DNA of 10,444 nucleotides from assembly GCA_021157745.1 (NCBI GenBank), contig JAGGWA010000031.1, forward strand, positions 1 through 10,444. Reading direction: 5' to 3'. The DNA comes from Thermoplasmata archaeon. Its GTDB lineage: Archaea; Thermoplasmatota; E2; UBA202; JdFR-43. The translations under genes and the position numbers were made by a program. This document shows, piece after piece, positions 1-7,352 of the stretch (position 1 is its first letter; each line of letters opens with the position of its first letter). The notes beneath the pieces were generated by a model. That model was not told the DNA's origin, searched no databases, and saw only the letters and a list, made by a program, of their open reading frames with translations.

Positions 1-223
1 ATTTCATATGGCTTAAATTCAAAATGCATGTAAATAATCAATAAATGTGAAAAATTTCGCTCGAAAATTGATAAATTGATGCAATTTTTTACTCATTTTG
101 GAAAAGTCTGTTCTATTTTATTTAAAACCATATATTTCATAGCTAAACGAAAGGGTGGTTTTATTGCCCTGAATTCCACAATAGCATAGCAGAAGGACTA
201 TTTATTTTCCGATACATATTCGT
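1..223. other. AT-rich intergenic stretch without a recognised gene
   Basis: No convincing coding frame, tRNA or repeat array is visible here. The stretch is very AT-rich. It holds a weak possible hairpin (AGGGT at 152-156 against GCCCT at 166-170, five pairs including one G-U). An ATG on the minus strand at 7-5 could begin a gene that leaves the window, but only two codons are present, so it cannot be judged. Confidence 0.5.
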
Positions 224-256
224 AAAGATAAAAATAATAGAAAAAGCGGGAAAAGA
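224..256 (-). terminator. T-rich probable terminator after porB
   Basis: Read on the minus strand, the bases just after the porB stop are a series of T tracts (TTCTTTT, CTTTTTC, ATTATTTTTA, TCTTT). Archaeal RNA polymerase commonly terminates at oligo-T tracts without a hairpin, and no strong stem is visible. The position at the end of a six-gene unidirectional run fits. It is inferred from composition only. Confidence 0.5.
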
Positions 257-264
257 ATTTGTGC

Positions 265-1149
265 TTATTCTGGCTTTTCTCCATACAGGCGTTCCCACTT
301 GCGATCTACCCAGCGCTGCAATTCTTCTATCATCTCAGGTGTAAAATGGCGGAATCTTCCCTGTCCTTTTATGTATTCCTCAACAGGTATCTTTTTCCTT
401 GGTTTATATATGTTTGTTATCTCTCCATATTCTGCCTCATATAATGTCCACATGCCTGAATCAACTGCTTTTCTTGCTATCTCTACAGTCTTCGATGGAT
501 CAAAACGCCATCCTGTGGGGCATGGAGAAAGAACATGAAGGTAGCGGAATCCTTTTATTTTCTTTGCTTTTTCCACCTTTTTCAAAAAATCTGCAATGTG
601 GGCTATGCTTAGCGTAGCAACATAAGGCACTTCATGTGCTCTCATTATTTCAGCCATATCTTTTTTATGTTCAAGTTTACCCTTAATTTTTCTGCCTGGT
701 GGTGTCGTTGTTGTGTCTGCTCCATAAGGTGTTGAACCACTTCTTTGAATGCCAGTATTCATGTAAGCTTCGTTATCATAGCACACATATATGGCATCTT
801 CATTTCTTTCAGCAGCTCCGCTTAGAGCCTGTATGCCAATGTCGTAGGTTCCGCCATCGCCAGCAAACCCAATTACTGTAACATCTCGATCTTTCTTTCT
901 AAATGCTCTTGCAGCTCCTGAGATAGCTGCTCCTGTATTCTCGAAAGCTTCATGGAAATATGGAACCTTCCATGCTATATATGGATATGTTCCTCCAAAT
1001 ACGAGTAAACAATTGGCAGGAGTGTAAACTACGGTATCTTTTCCCAGTATTTTCATCATGTGGCGAACTATGATTGGAGCTGCACATCCAGGACATGCTG
1101 TGTGGCCGGAGGTAAAATATTCTTCTTCTGGCAAGTCTCTTAAATTCAT
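265..1149 (-). CDS. porB: 2-oxoacid:ferredoxin oxidoreductase beta subunit (POR/VOR type, TPP-binding)
   Basis: Beta subunit of a pyruvate or 2-oxoisovalerate:ferredoxin oxidoreductase, a cytoplasmic enzyme that decarboxylates a 2-oxoacid and with CoA makes acyl-CoA, CO2 and reduced ferredoxin. This subunit binds thiamine diphosphate and the proximal 4Fe-4S cluster. Visible are the cluster cysteines C19 and C22 (ACPGC), C47 (ANC) and C210 (PCPTGW), and the TPP/Mg motif GDGG at 97-100 followed by DNEAYMNTG at 125-133. The stretches AWKVP, QRSGSTPYG and EYIKGQGRF also resemble archaeal PorB. The 294 residues are normal length. The start chosen is the ATG at 1149-1147. It forms an ATGA overlap with the porA stop and has a strong Shine-Dalgarno site (GGGTGG) five bases upstream. 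An in-frame ATG nine codons earlier (1176) is less likely because its added peptide is simply the translated Shine-Dalgarno region. Confidence 0.95.
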   Translation of the reverse strand: MNLRDLPEEEYFTSGHTACPGCAAPIIVRHMMKILGKDTVVYTPANCLLVFGGTYPYIAWKVPYFHEAFENTGAAISGAARAFRKKDRDVTVIGFAGDGGTYDIGIQALSGAAERNEDAIYVCYDNEAYMNTGIQRSGSTPYGADTTTTPPGRKIKGKLEHKKDMAEIMRAHEVPYVATLSIAHIADFLKKVEKAKKIKGFRYLHVLSPCPTGWRFDPSKTVEIARKAVDSGMWTLYEAEYGEITNIYKPRKKIPVEEYIKGQGRFRHFTPEMIEELQRWVDRKWERLYGEKPE

Positions 1150-2333
1150 TCTTCCACCCCCCTCGTATTTATCCATACAATTTTCTTTTCCTTTCCTTTA
1201 ATCATCGCATCATACATTTTTCTCACATCATTTATAACAACATCTCTGCCGCCTATGCCAGCGAGGAAATTATACAATGGCAAATCAAAGCCATATAATG
1301 CATTTCTCGTTTCAATATAAACCGGGCCAGCAACACCATATGAAATGGCTCTGTCATAAACACCCAAAGCCTTTAAGTTTCCATTTTCAACTATGCTTCT
1401 TAGCTCCTCATCCGGAAATGGACGGATGAATCGCAATTTTATCAATCCAGCTTTTATTCCATGGTTTCGTAGCTCATCTACAACCTCGCGTGCCGTTCCT
1501 GTTACAGTTCCCATTGAAATTAAAGCATATTCGGCATCATCCATTCTGTATTGTTCTATAAGCCCGTGATAATCTCTCCCAAATTTTGATGCAAATTCCT
1601 TCGTTACTTCCTGTATAACTTTCTTTGCATTGAGCATACAGCGATGGGTTTGATATCTCTCCTCCTGTATGTATTCTGGAGGTGTGAATGTGCCAATAGC
1701 CATTGGATTTTCTGGATCAAGAACAGCAACAGGCTTGTATGGTGGCAAAAAGTCAGCAACTTCATCGCTTGAAGGCGCTTCCACCGGCTCTACCGTATGG
1801 CTTAATATAAATGCATCCAATCCAAACATGAGTGGCAGCAAAACATCATGATGCTCAGCAATTTTATATCCCATTATAACCATGTCCAGAACTTCCTGAT
1901 TGTCCTCGATGGAGCCAATTATCCATCCTGAATCGCGTTGGGGCAGCATGTCATTATATTCACACCATATTCCTATTGGAGCAGCAACAGTTCTATTAAC
2001 GACTGGCATAACAATTGGCAAATGTAGCCCGCTGGCTATCGGCAGCATTTCATGCATCAAAGCCAAGCCCTGAGAAGATGTTGCAGTAAAGCTTCTTGCC
2101 CCTGCTGCCTCAGATGCTATAACAGCAGACATTGCAGAATGCTCTGATTCCACCATTATAAATTCAGCATCTGTTATTCCATCATCAACGAAGCGAGCAA
2201 AGTCCTCAACAATGAGAGTCTGCGGCGTTATAGGATAAGCAGCCACTACTTCCACGTTCGCCAGCAGCGCTCCATATGCGGCGGCGTAATCGCCCGTTAC
2301 AACCATTTTTTTAGCTTGCAGCTTTTCAATCAT
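1146..2333 (-). CDS. porA: 2-oxoacid:ferredoxin oxidoreductase alpha subunit
   Basis: Alpha subunit, which carries the pyrimidine-binding and transketolase C-terminal-like domains and shapes the substrate pocket. Visible motifs are AAYPITPQT (31-39), [10 protein letters not shown] (61-70), [12 protein letters not shown] (84-95), the VVNR stretch ending in Arg114 that corresponds to the substrate-binding Arg region, and PQRDSGW (131-137). The C-terminal half contains [11 protein letters not shown] and AGIGGRDV, as in PorA and VorA of Thermococcales. The 395 residues match family length. The N-terminus ([26 protein letters not shown]) looks somewhat more like VorA than PorA, so pyruvate versus branched-chain 2-oxoacid specificity is open. 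The start is the ATG at 2333, which overlaps the porGD stop as ATGA and follows a GGAGGCGAT Shine-Dalgarno site. An in-frame ATG at 2375 would add 14 residues that overlap the previous gene and look artefactual. Confidence 0.94.
   Translation of the reverse strand: MIEKLQAKKMVVTGDYAAAYGALLANVEVVAAYPITPQTLIVEDFARFVDDGITDAEFIMVESEHSAMSAVIASEAAGARSFTATSSQGLALMHEMLPIASGLHLPIVMPVVNRTVAAPIGIWCEYNDMLPQRDSGWIIGSIEDNQEVLDMVIMGYKIAEHHDVLLPLMFGLDAFILSHTVEPVEAPSSDEVADFLPPYKPVAVLDPENPMAIGTFTPPEYIQEERYQTHRCMLNAKKVIQEVTKEFASKFGRDYHGLIEQYRMDDAEYALISMGTVTGTAREVVDELRNHGIKAGLIKLRFIRPFPDEELRSIVENGNLKALGVYDRAISYGVAGPVYIETRNALYGFDLPLYNFLAGIGGRDVVINDVRKMYDAMIKGKEKKIVWINTRGVEE
1154..1162 (-). promoter_or_regulatory. 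Shine-Dalgarno site of porB
   Basis: On the minus strand the run GGGGGGTGG lies four bases before the ATG at 1149, matching the archaeal GGAGGTG consensus. It decides the porB start in favour of 1149 over the ATG at 1176. It lies inside the end of porA, so the genes are probably translationally coupled. Confidence 0.75.
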
Positions 2334-3226
2334 GCTATCGCCTCCCTTTCCATTTTTATTGCATTTACAGGACATTCATTTGCACATATCCCGCATCCTT
2401 TACAATAATCATAGTTTATTTTTGCTATCCCATCAACCATCTTGATTGCAGCTTCAGGACAATAAAACCAGCATATCTTGCAGCCTGTGCAACGCTGCTC
2501 ATCCACGACAGGCATGAAAACACGCCAGTCTCCAGTTTTATTTTCAATAAAAGAGCCTATGCCAACTAGCCCAGCCTCTGTCTGCAATGTCCCAATGCTA
2601 CCTCCCAAAGGAAGTTCATCTACGCCTGGCAACCATTGTTTCTTCTTTTCAAAAACCTTTCCTCCTTTTGCTGTTCCAACGGTTGTCTTTTCATAAGCTA
2701 TTCTTGCTACCTCAGCATTCTTCTCTCCCATTTCTTTTCCAAGCCTTTCTCCAAATTTTTCAATGATTGCTTTTTCCACTGCTTCTATGCCAACGATACC
2801 AGTAGCTTTTGCGACTGCTCCTAAAATGGCAGTATTTGTTATGGCTCTCCCAAGTTTATCTAAGGCTATGGAAGTTGCATCAACAGTGGCGCATCTCACA
2901 CTTCTGCTCAACTCTATCTCCTCTGGCTTTTTTCTTGTGTTTATAACAACAAGTCCATCTTCTTTTAAGCCTTCTATAACATCCTCACTTTCCACCAGCT
3001 TTTCATCCAGAACAACGACACAATCTGGTTCATATATCTGCGTTTTTACTCTAATTTTTTTGTCATCAATGCGTGTAAATGCTCTGACAGGCGCACCACG
3101 CCTTTCTGCTCCAAAGAAGGGAAATGAGACAGCATATTTACCTTCCAGAAAAGCTGCAAGCGCCAAAGCTTCTGCTGCCATGCGCCCTCCTTGTCCCCCT
3201 CTTCCGTGGAAGCGTATCTCATACAT
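2330..3226 (-). CDS. porG: 2-oxoacid:ferredoxin oxidoreductase gamma-delta fusion subunit
   Basis: A single 298-residue protein joins the gamma subunit (POR domain, about residues 1-180, starting [14 protein letters not shown]) to the delta subunit (about 185-298). The delta part begins with the typical [11 protein letters not shown] stretch and ends in a two-cluster ferredoxin domain: C246, C249, C252, C256 followed by Pro, and C275, C278, C281, C285 followed by Pro. The two 4Fe-4S clusters should relay electrons from the TPP/cluster site in PorB to free ferredoxin. In Pyrococcus gamma and delta are separate genes, so this is a fusion with no break visible at the junction. The gene leads a gammadelta-alpha-beta cluster and overlaps porA by an ATGA. 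No Shine-Dalgarno site precedes its ATG, but an AT-rich box lies 23-31 bases upstream, so it may also be transcribed from its own leaderless promoter. Confidence 0.94.
   Translation of the reverse strand: MYEIRFHGRGGQGGRMAAEALALAAFLEGKYAVSFPFFGAERRGAPVRAFTRIDDKKIRVKTQIYEPDCVVVLDEKLVESEDVIEGLKEDGLVVINTRKKPEEIELSRSVRCATVDATSIALDKLGRAITNTAILGAVAKATGIVGIEAVEKAIIEKFGERLGKEMGEKNAEVARIAYEKTTVGTAKGGKVFEKKKQWLPGVDELPLGGSIGTLQTEAGLVGIGSFIENKTGDWRVFMPVVDEQRCTGCKICWFYCPEAAIKMVDGIAKINYDYCKGCGICANECPVNAIKMEREAIA
2337..2346 (-). promoter_or_regulatory. Shine-Dalgarno site of porA
   Basis: On the minus strand GGGAGGCGAT lies three bases before the ATG at 2333, a near-perfect match to the 16S rRNA 3' end. 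It supports the shorter porA start and lies within the last codons of the gamma-delta gene. Confidence 0.8.
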
Positions 3227-3248
3227 ACAATGGCGTAATGCGTGTTAC

Positions 3249-3257
3249 AATATTAAT
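3249..3257 (-). promoter_or_regulatory. Possible TATA box for the por genes
   Basis: On the minus strand ATTAATATT sits 23-31 bases before the porGD start, across the stop codon of the methylthiotransferase gene. The spacing fits an archaeal TATA box driving a leaderless transcript, and porGD lacks a Shine-Dalgarno site. AT-rich boxes occur often by chance in such DNA, so this is tentative. Confidence 0.35.
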
Positions 3258-4497
3258 GTTGTGGTGTTATCTCGCCTTCAAGATGCGTTAGCTTTGCTTT
3301 TTTTATCGCAACTTTAACAAATTCTCCTATGGCAGCATTTTTTACATAAACGCTTCTATACCCATCTGTTTTACCAACAATCCAGCCATTTCTTTCTTCA
3401 AGAAGCAAAGCCCTGAATGTTTTTCCCACAAGCTCCCTGTTTCTTTCATATGAAATTTTTAGTGCAAGTTCAGATGCTGCGTGAGAGCGTTGCTTCGCTA
3501 CCTGGGTTGGCAGCTTTTTTAATTTTGCTGCTTCCGTGAATGGGCGGGGAGAGAAGCGGGTTACATTTGTTATATCCGGGCGCAATTCCTTCAGTGCTTC
3601 TATCGTTTCATTGAATTCTTCCTCGCCTTCGCCAGGAAAAGCAACTATGATATCGGTAGCAAATGTTGAATGTCTGAATCTTTTTCTGAATTCATCAACC
3701 ATTTCTTTAAACAAATCATAGGTATAGCCTCTCCGCATGGCTCTCAAAATTTTATCCGAAGCAGATTGAAGGGGCAAATGAATGAATTTGTAAACCTTTT
3801 CATTTTCATATGCCTCCATTAACTCATCGAAAATGCGATATGCTGACAAAGGATGCATCATTCCTATGCGTATACGAAATTCTCCTTCTATGGAAGCTAT
3901 TTCATTTATTAACTCTGGAAGACTTTTCCCAATATCAATTCCATATGAAGCAGTATCTTGAGTGGTGAGTCGCAACTCTTTGCAACCTTTTTTTATTGCA
4001 TTCTCTGCATCTTTTACCAGCCCTTCTAAAGGAAATGAAGTTAAACGACCTCTGGCCAGCTTTGTTATACAATATGAGCAATTGTATATGCAACCCTCTG
4101 CAATTGGAATGTTGAGGCGAATGCCAATTTTGCGGGGCAAGCCAACTTTTGGTTTTTCAATGAAATCGCGCTTCCCCTCTATTGCATCGGCGATGTGATG
4201 TATGTAGCGGGGTGGAAGAAGTATCGCATTTTCATCCAGTTTTTTAACCAAATCTGGCAATGCGGAAGCCATGCATTCCGCCACCACGATTTTTTTCCCC
4301 ATTTCCTTGAATTTTTTTATTCTCGATATCATGCGCTGCTGCGTTGTATCAACAACGATGCATGTAACAATGACAACAAAATCAGCTTTTTCAGGTTCGC
4401 CAACTATTTCATAACCACGCTGCAATAAAATCCCTTCCATTATGGCTGCATCGCCCTGGGCGGCGGCGCATCCATATGTTTCGATATAAACCTTCAT
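3253..4497 (-). CDS. MiaB-like tRNA methylthiotransferase, archaeal/eukaryotic e-MtaB (CDKAL1) type
   Basis: Radical SAM enzyme expected to add a methylthio group to t6A at position 37 of ANN-decoding tRNAs, giving ms2t6A. The 414 residues show the three-domain family layout. The N-terminal UPF0004 domain has cluster cysteines C10 (YGC), C46 (VTC) and C75 (AEC). The radical SAM core has the CxxxCxxC motif at C136, C140, C143 (EGCIYNCSYC) followed by KLARGRLTS, then HLPLQSASDKILRAMRRGY. A TRAM-like RNA-binding domain fills about the last 60 residues (ELVGKTFRALLLEE onward). The assignment to the archaeal subfamily rests on overall resemblance to the methanococcal proteins. Slight oddities are YGCAAAQ where YGCxxN is usual, and AEC where a GC is usual. 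The ATG overlaps the UPF0179 stop (ATGA) with no strong Shine-Dalgarno site, suggesting coupled re-initiation. Confidence 0.9.
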   Translation of the reverse strand: MKVYIETYGCAAAQGDAAIMEGILLQRGYEIVGEPEKADFVVIVTCIVVDTTQQRMISRIKKFKEMGKKIVVAECMASALPDLVKKLDENAILLPPRYIHHIADAIEGKRDFIEKPKVGLPRKIGIRLNIPIAEGCIYNCSYCITKLARGRLTSFPLEGLVKDAENAIKKGCKELRLTTQDTASYGIDIGKSLPELINEIASIEGEFRIRIGMMHPLSAYRIFDELMEAYENEKVYKFIHLPLQSASDKILRAMRRGYTYDLFKEMVDEFRKRFRHSTFATDIIVAFPGEGEEEFNETIEALKELRPDITNVTRFSPRPFTEAAKLKKLPTQVAKQRSHAASELALKISYERNRELVGKTFRALLLEERNGWIVGKTDGYRSVYVKNAAIGEFVKVAIKKAKLTHLEGEITPQH

Positions 4498-4916
4498 TTC
4501 ATGTCGTCTATTTCTATTTTCTTTAGCTCGTAGCCTTTAGGACATTCAACGTCACCTATTACATTTAGTATTTTGTATTCCTTTTCCCTTATTGGGGCGT
4601 TGCAATGCTGATATTCTTTGCACCCTACAAAATCGCAATTTATTGGGTGATATTCTACGGCAGTCGCTTCAGCCTGTTCCTTTTTTACATTTACGATGAT
4701 TGGCAGTTTTTCAACCTCTACAGCGACAACTTCTCCATGCAAAGCACATTTATGGGCTTTATCCCTCACCTTCTTTATTCTGTATCTCCTCCCTTCTTCA
4801 AGATTCGAACACACTGTCTTAAGTTTGCAACTTCTGCAAGTTTTTGTTATTCCGAGATAGATGAATTCAACACCTTCTTTTGCCAGCTTTCTTCCTATCA
4901 ATGTAACAACCATCAT
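4494..4916 (-). CDS. UPF0179 family cysteine-rich protein
   Basis: Member of UPF0179, an archaeal family of unknown function; I recognise the opening TLIGRKLAKEGVEFIY and the CxxC-x5-C block. The 140 residues are full family length, and no signal peptide or membrane segment is visible. Eight cysteines fall in two similar groups: C27, C30, C36 with C57, and C94, C99, C105 with C125. Each group could bind a metal or Fe-S cluster (inference). The segment between them (VVAVEVEKLPIIVNV) looks beta-rich. It overlaps the G1P dehydrogenase gene upstream and the methylthiotransferase gene downstream, so the three are probably translated together. Two adjacent Met codons open the frame. GGGGTGAT abuts the first (4916), so the second (4913) has the better spacing and either may be used. 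Confidence 0.88.
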   Translation of the reverse strand: MMVVTLIGRKLAKEGVEFIYLGITKTCRSCKLKTVCSNLEEGRRYRIKKVRDKAHKCALHGEVVAVEVEKLPIIVNVKKEQAEATAVEYHPINCDFVGCKEYQHCNAPIREKEYKILNVIGDVECPKGYELKKIEIDDMK

Positions 4917-5965
4917 ATCACCCCAGTAGCTTTAGCAAGCCTTTCTGCAGCCTCCTTTGATATGCCGTCTGCTCCAAGAATGGTATACCTTTTCCTCATT
5001 TTATGAGCCATGGTCAAAGCCTTTATTATGTCCTTCTTCGATACCCCAAGCTCCTTCGCCGTCGTTGGCGCTCCTATCTCACGCAATGCATCCCTTATTG
5101 CTTCCCAGTCGCCACCATGCAGATACATCATCATGATGGCGCCAACACCACACTGCTCGCCATGCAGGGCTTTTCCAGGTGAGACAACATCTAAAGCGTG
5201 AGAAAACATGTGCTCAGCCCCGCTCGCAGGACGTGAAGAATTGGCGACGCTCATAGCAACGCCAGAAACAATCATTGATTTTACAGCTATCCATATTCCC
5301 TCTTCTATGCCCGGCTTTATATACTTTGCATTTTCTATTAACAATTCTGCAGCTGTTTTTGAAAGACTTGCCGCAAAAGAGCTGAAATATTCTCCTTTTA
5401 AACGCGATGCCAGTTCCCAGTCGAGTATGGCAGTCAAGTTGGATATGACATCTGCACAGCCTGAGGCGAGCATTCTGAATGGTGCTCTCGATATTATAGT
5501 TGTGTCTGCAAGTATTGCAACTGGAGAACGAGCTTCTTTCGACATCGAGCTCCCGTTTTGTTTTATCGATGCCCTTGGAGATGCTATGCCATCATGGGAA
5601 GCTGCAGTTGGAACACTTATGAAAGGAATTTTTGCCTTATAGGAAGCGAGTTTTGCGACATCGATCACGCTGCCGCCGCCGACGGCTATAACAAAATCAA
5701 TGTCATTTTTCTTTATTTTTCTTGTAACTTTTCTCACTTCTTTCATTACTGCACTCTCGACAATAATTTCATCAACATCGTAATCTTTTTTCAATCTATC
5801 TTTAACTTTATCTCCAGCTATTTTTTTTGTTATGTCTCCTTCCACAATCAAAGCCTTTCCCTCCAAGTTGACCCGCTCACACAGATCATTAATATTATCT
5901 AAAACTTCATGACCAACGATGACATCTCTTGGAAATTCCATTGCTTTTGACTTGGCGAAAGGCAT
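4913..5965 (-). CDS. egsA: sn-glycerol-1-phosphate dehydrogenase
   Basis: Reduces dihydroxyacetone phosphate to sn-glycerol-1-phosphate with NAD(P)H, the first committed step toward archaeal ether lipids, in the cytoplasm. The 350 residues are the usual length. The N-terminal Rossmann-like domain holds the nucleotide motif GGGSVIDVAK (96-105), followed by SVPTAASHDGIASPRAS (117-133), characteristic of the enzyme. Zinc ligands expected for this iron-alcohol-dehydrogenase-like fold are D172 (GCADVISN), H252 (SGAEHMFSH) and H268 (ALHGEQCGVG), all present. The gene follows the glycerate kinase by 39 bases and overlaps the UPF0179 gene. The ATG at 5965 lacks a close Shine-Dalgarno site; a GGAAGG is about 15 bases away, too far to be convincing. 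An A-rich box (AATAATAAA) about 26-35 bases upstream could be a promoter of its own. A second Met at residue 9 (5941) is possible but would trim little. Confidence 0.95.
   Translation of the reverse strand: MPFAKSKAMEFPRDVIVGHEVLDNINDLCERVNLEGKALIVEGDITKKIAGDKVKDRLKKDYDVDEIIVESAVMKEVRKVTRKIKKNDIDFVIAVGGGSVIDVAKLASYKAKIPFISVPTAASHDGIASPRASIKQNGSSMSKEARSPVAILADTTIISRAPFRMLASGCADVISNLTAILDWELASRLKGEYFSSFAASLSKTAAELLIENAKYIKPGIEEGIWIAVKSMIVSGVAMSVANSSRPASGAEHMFSHALDVVSPGKALHGEQCGVGAIMMMYLHGGDWEAIRDALREIGAPTTAKELGVSKKDIIKALTMAHKMRKRYTILGADGISKEAAERLAKATGVI
4917..4924 (-). promoter_or_regulatory. Shine-Dalgarno site of the UPF0179 gene
   Basis: On the minus strand GGGGTGAT matches the archaeal anti-Shine-Dalgarno sequence. 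It directly touches the ATG at 4916 and leaves three bases to the ATG at 4913, the same spacing as at porA. This favours the second Met as the true start. Confidence 0.6.
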
Positions 5966-6004
5966 TAATGTATATGCAATCCTTCCTTTATTATTTTTTT
6001 GCCG

Positions 6005-7309
6005 TCATCTCTTCAAAATAATCTGCAAATCCATTACATTGGTGCCAGTATATCCAGTTATTATTGCATCTTTCAATTTTTTGAAAAAAGTATAGGAATC
6101 ATTGTTTTCGAGGTATTTCCCTGGCTCTAAATTCAATGCTCTAGCCCTTTCCATGCTATGCCCATCTGCTATGGCTCCAGCAGCTGGGCTGTTTCCATCG
6201 ATGCCATCGCTGCCAACGGAAGCAAAAACGATTGGCATGCTCTGCAACTCTGGCAAGGCCGCAAGCACCATTTCCTGATTTCTTCCTCCTGTGCCATTTC
6301 CTTTTACTTTAACGACTGTTTCTCCGCCTGCTATTATAATGGAATGATATCTCGGATAAACCTTTGCATATTTTGCCAAGGCGATGCCAATTTCTTTTGC
6401 CTCTCCTTGCAAATCGCATTTCAGAATTTTTGTATAATAGCCTCTTTTTTTCCCTTCATTCTCAGCTATGCTGCATGCTTTTTTTACATCCCCTATGATA
6501 ATATTTTCAGCATGCGTTTTTGAGGGCGTTTCTTCTATCTCGTCTTTCATCCCTTTTTTTATAACTTCCATCGCTTCTTTATTTTTCACACCATACTTTT
6601 TCAAAATTTCATATGCATCTTTGAATGTGCTTTCATCACCTGCTGTAGGACCAGAAGCTATGGCATCGACAGGATTTCCTATAATGTCGGAGATTATCAA
6701 CGCCACCATTCTTGCTTCAGTAGCCATCGCAAGCTGCCCTCCTTTAACATGCGAGAGGTGCTTTCTCACAATGTTGAGTTCCTCAATGCTGCAACCAGCT
6801 TTCATAAGCTGATCCGTTACCTCTACCATGCTTTGCAGGGAGATGCGAGGCAGACAGAGCATGGCGCTGCCGCCACCCGTTATGGCAACGATTATCAAAT
6901 CATCTTTGCCAGCCTTTTTTACAATGTCAAGAATTTCTTTGCTTGCTTCCATATTTTCTTTCGTCGGAAAGGGATGGCTTCCAAGGATGCATTTTATTGA
7001 TTTTAGTTCTTCTTTTTTGCTGCATATAACAACGCCGTCATCAAAATATATGAACTCTTCCATTGCTTTTGCCATTCTTCCTGCAGCCTTTCCAAATCCA
7101 ACAAAATATATCTTCTTGTAGAAATTTAGATCTATTACCAATTTTTTGTCTCCTTCTATGAATAATGTATCATCTTTCATTCTCACAGCATTCTTTACCA
7201 GATTATAGCCATCCATTTCATTCAAAACCTTGTCAATGATTTCAAGAATGATTTTTCTTTCTTCTGCAAACTCCCCTTTCACAAGCTCTTCGAAATTTTT
7301 TATCGCCAC
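6005..7309 (-). CDS. gck: Glycerate 2-kinase (MOFRL family)
   Basis: ATP-dependent kinase that converts D-glycerate to 2-phosphoglycerate. In archaea this feeds the non-phosphorylative Entner-Doudoroff branch, as in Picrophilus and Thermoplasma; it may also serve serine or glycerate salvage. The 434 residues are typical. The N-terminal DUF4147 domain shows FVGFGKAAGRMA with K74, GSHPFP, TGGGSAMLCLP, RKHLSHVKGGQLA and SDIIGNPVDAIASGPT. The C-terminal MOFRL domain shows IAGGETVVKVKGNGTGGRNQE, GSDGIDGNSPAAGA and the closing GYTGTNVMDL. The start codon is GTG (7309-7307) with no Shine-Dalgarno site, and a TATA-like box lies about 18-30 bases upstream, which suggests a leaderless transcript. It is the first gene of the minus-strand run and faces the metalloprotease gene across 43 bases. 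No enzyme of the same sugar pathway is visible beside it. Confidence 0.93.
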   Translation of the reverse strand: MAIKNFEELVKGEFAEERKIILEIIDKVLNEMDGYNLVKNAVRMKDDTLFIEGDKKLVIDLNFYKKIYFVGFGKAAGRMAKAMEEFIYFDDGVVICSKKEELKSIKCILGSHPFPTKENMEASKEILDIVKKAGKDDLIIVAITGGGSAMLCLPRISLQSMVEVTDQLMKAGCSIEELNIVRKHLSHVKGGQLAMATEARMVALIISDIIGNPVDAIASGPTAGDESTFKDAYEILKKYGVKNKEAMEVIKKGMKDEIEETPSKTHAENIIIGDVKKACSIAENEGKKRGYYTKILKCDLQGEAKEIGIALAKYAKVYPRYHSIIIAGGETVVKVKGNGTGGRNQEMVLAALPELQSMPIVFASVGSDGIDGNSPAAGAIADGHSMERARALNLEPGKYLENNDSYTFFKKLKDAIITGYTGTNVMDLQIILKR

Positions 7310-7352
7310 AAAAGAGAGTTAAATACTTATATTAATAAATATTCCAACATGT
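7310..7352. promoter_or_regulatory. Divergent promoter region with overlapping TATA boxes
   Basis: Only 43 bases separate the glycerate kinase GTG from the metalloprotease ATG, and neither has a Shine-Dalgarno site. On the minus strand TTTATTAATATAA (7339-7327) lies 18-30 bases before the kinase start. On the plus strand TTAAATA (7319-7325) lies 28-34 bases before the protease start, preceded by purine-rich AGAGAG that could be a BRE element. Both fit leaderless archaeal promoters. The boxes nearly overlap, so the two transcripts may compete or share a regulator. This is inferred from pattern and spacing. Confidence 0.6.

Noticed and set aside
152..170. Small hairpin AGGGT/GCCCT in the leftmost intergenic region
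   Set aside because: Only five pairs including a G-U, with no T tract immediately after it; too weak to call a terminator or RNA element.
1..264. Possible tRNA, small RNA or CRISPR in the left flank
   Set aside because: No cloverleaf, T-loop consensus or spaced direct repeats could be found by eye.
2763..3317. 184-codon plus-strand open frame antisense to porGD
   Set aside because: It lies opposite a strongly recognised gene, its protein is low-complexity Ser/Ala/Thr-rich, and it shows no domain.
4605..5006. 133-codon plus-strand open frame across the UPF0179 gene
   Set aside because: It spans two real genes on the other strand and its Phe/Ser-rich sequence is typical of antisense reading of AT-rich coding DNA.
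5208..5642. 144-codon plus-strand open frame antisense to the G1P dehydrogenase gene
   Set aside because: It is a shadow of the real gene's codon pattern, with no recognisable motif or start signal.
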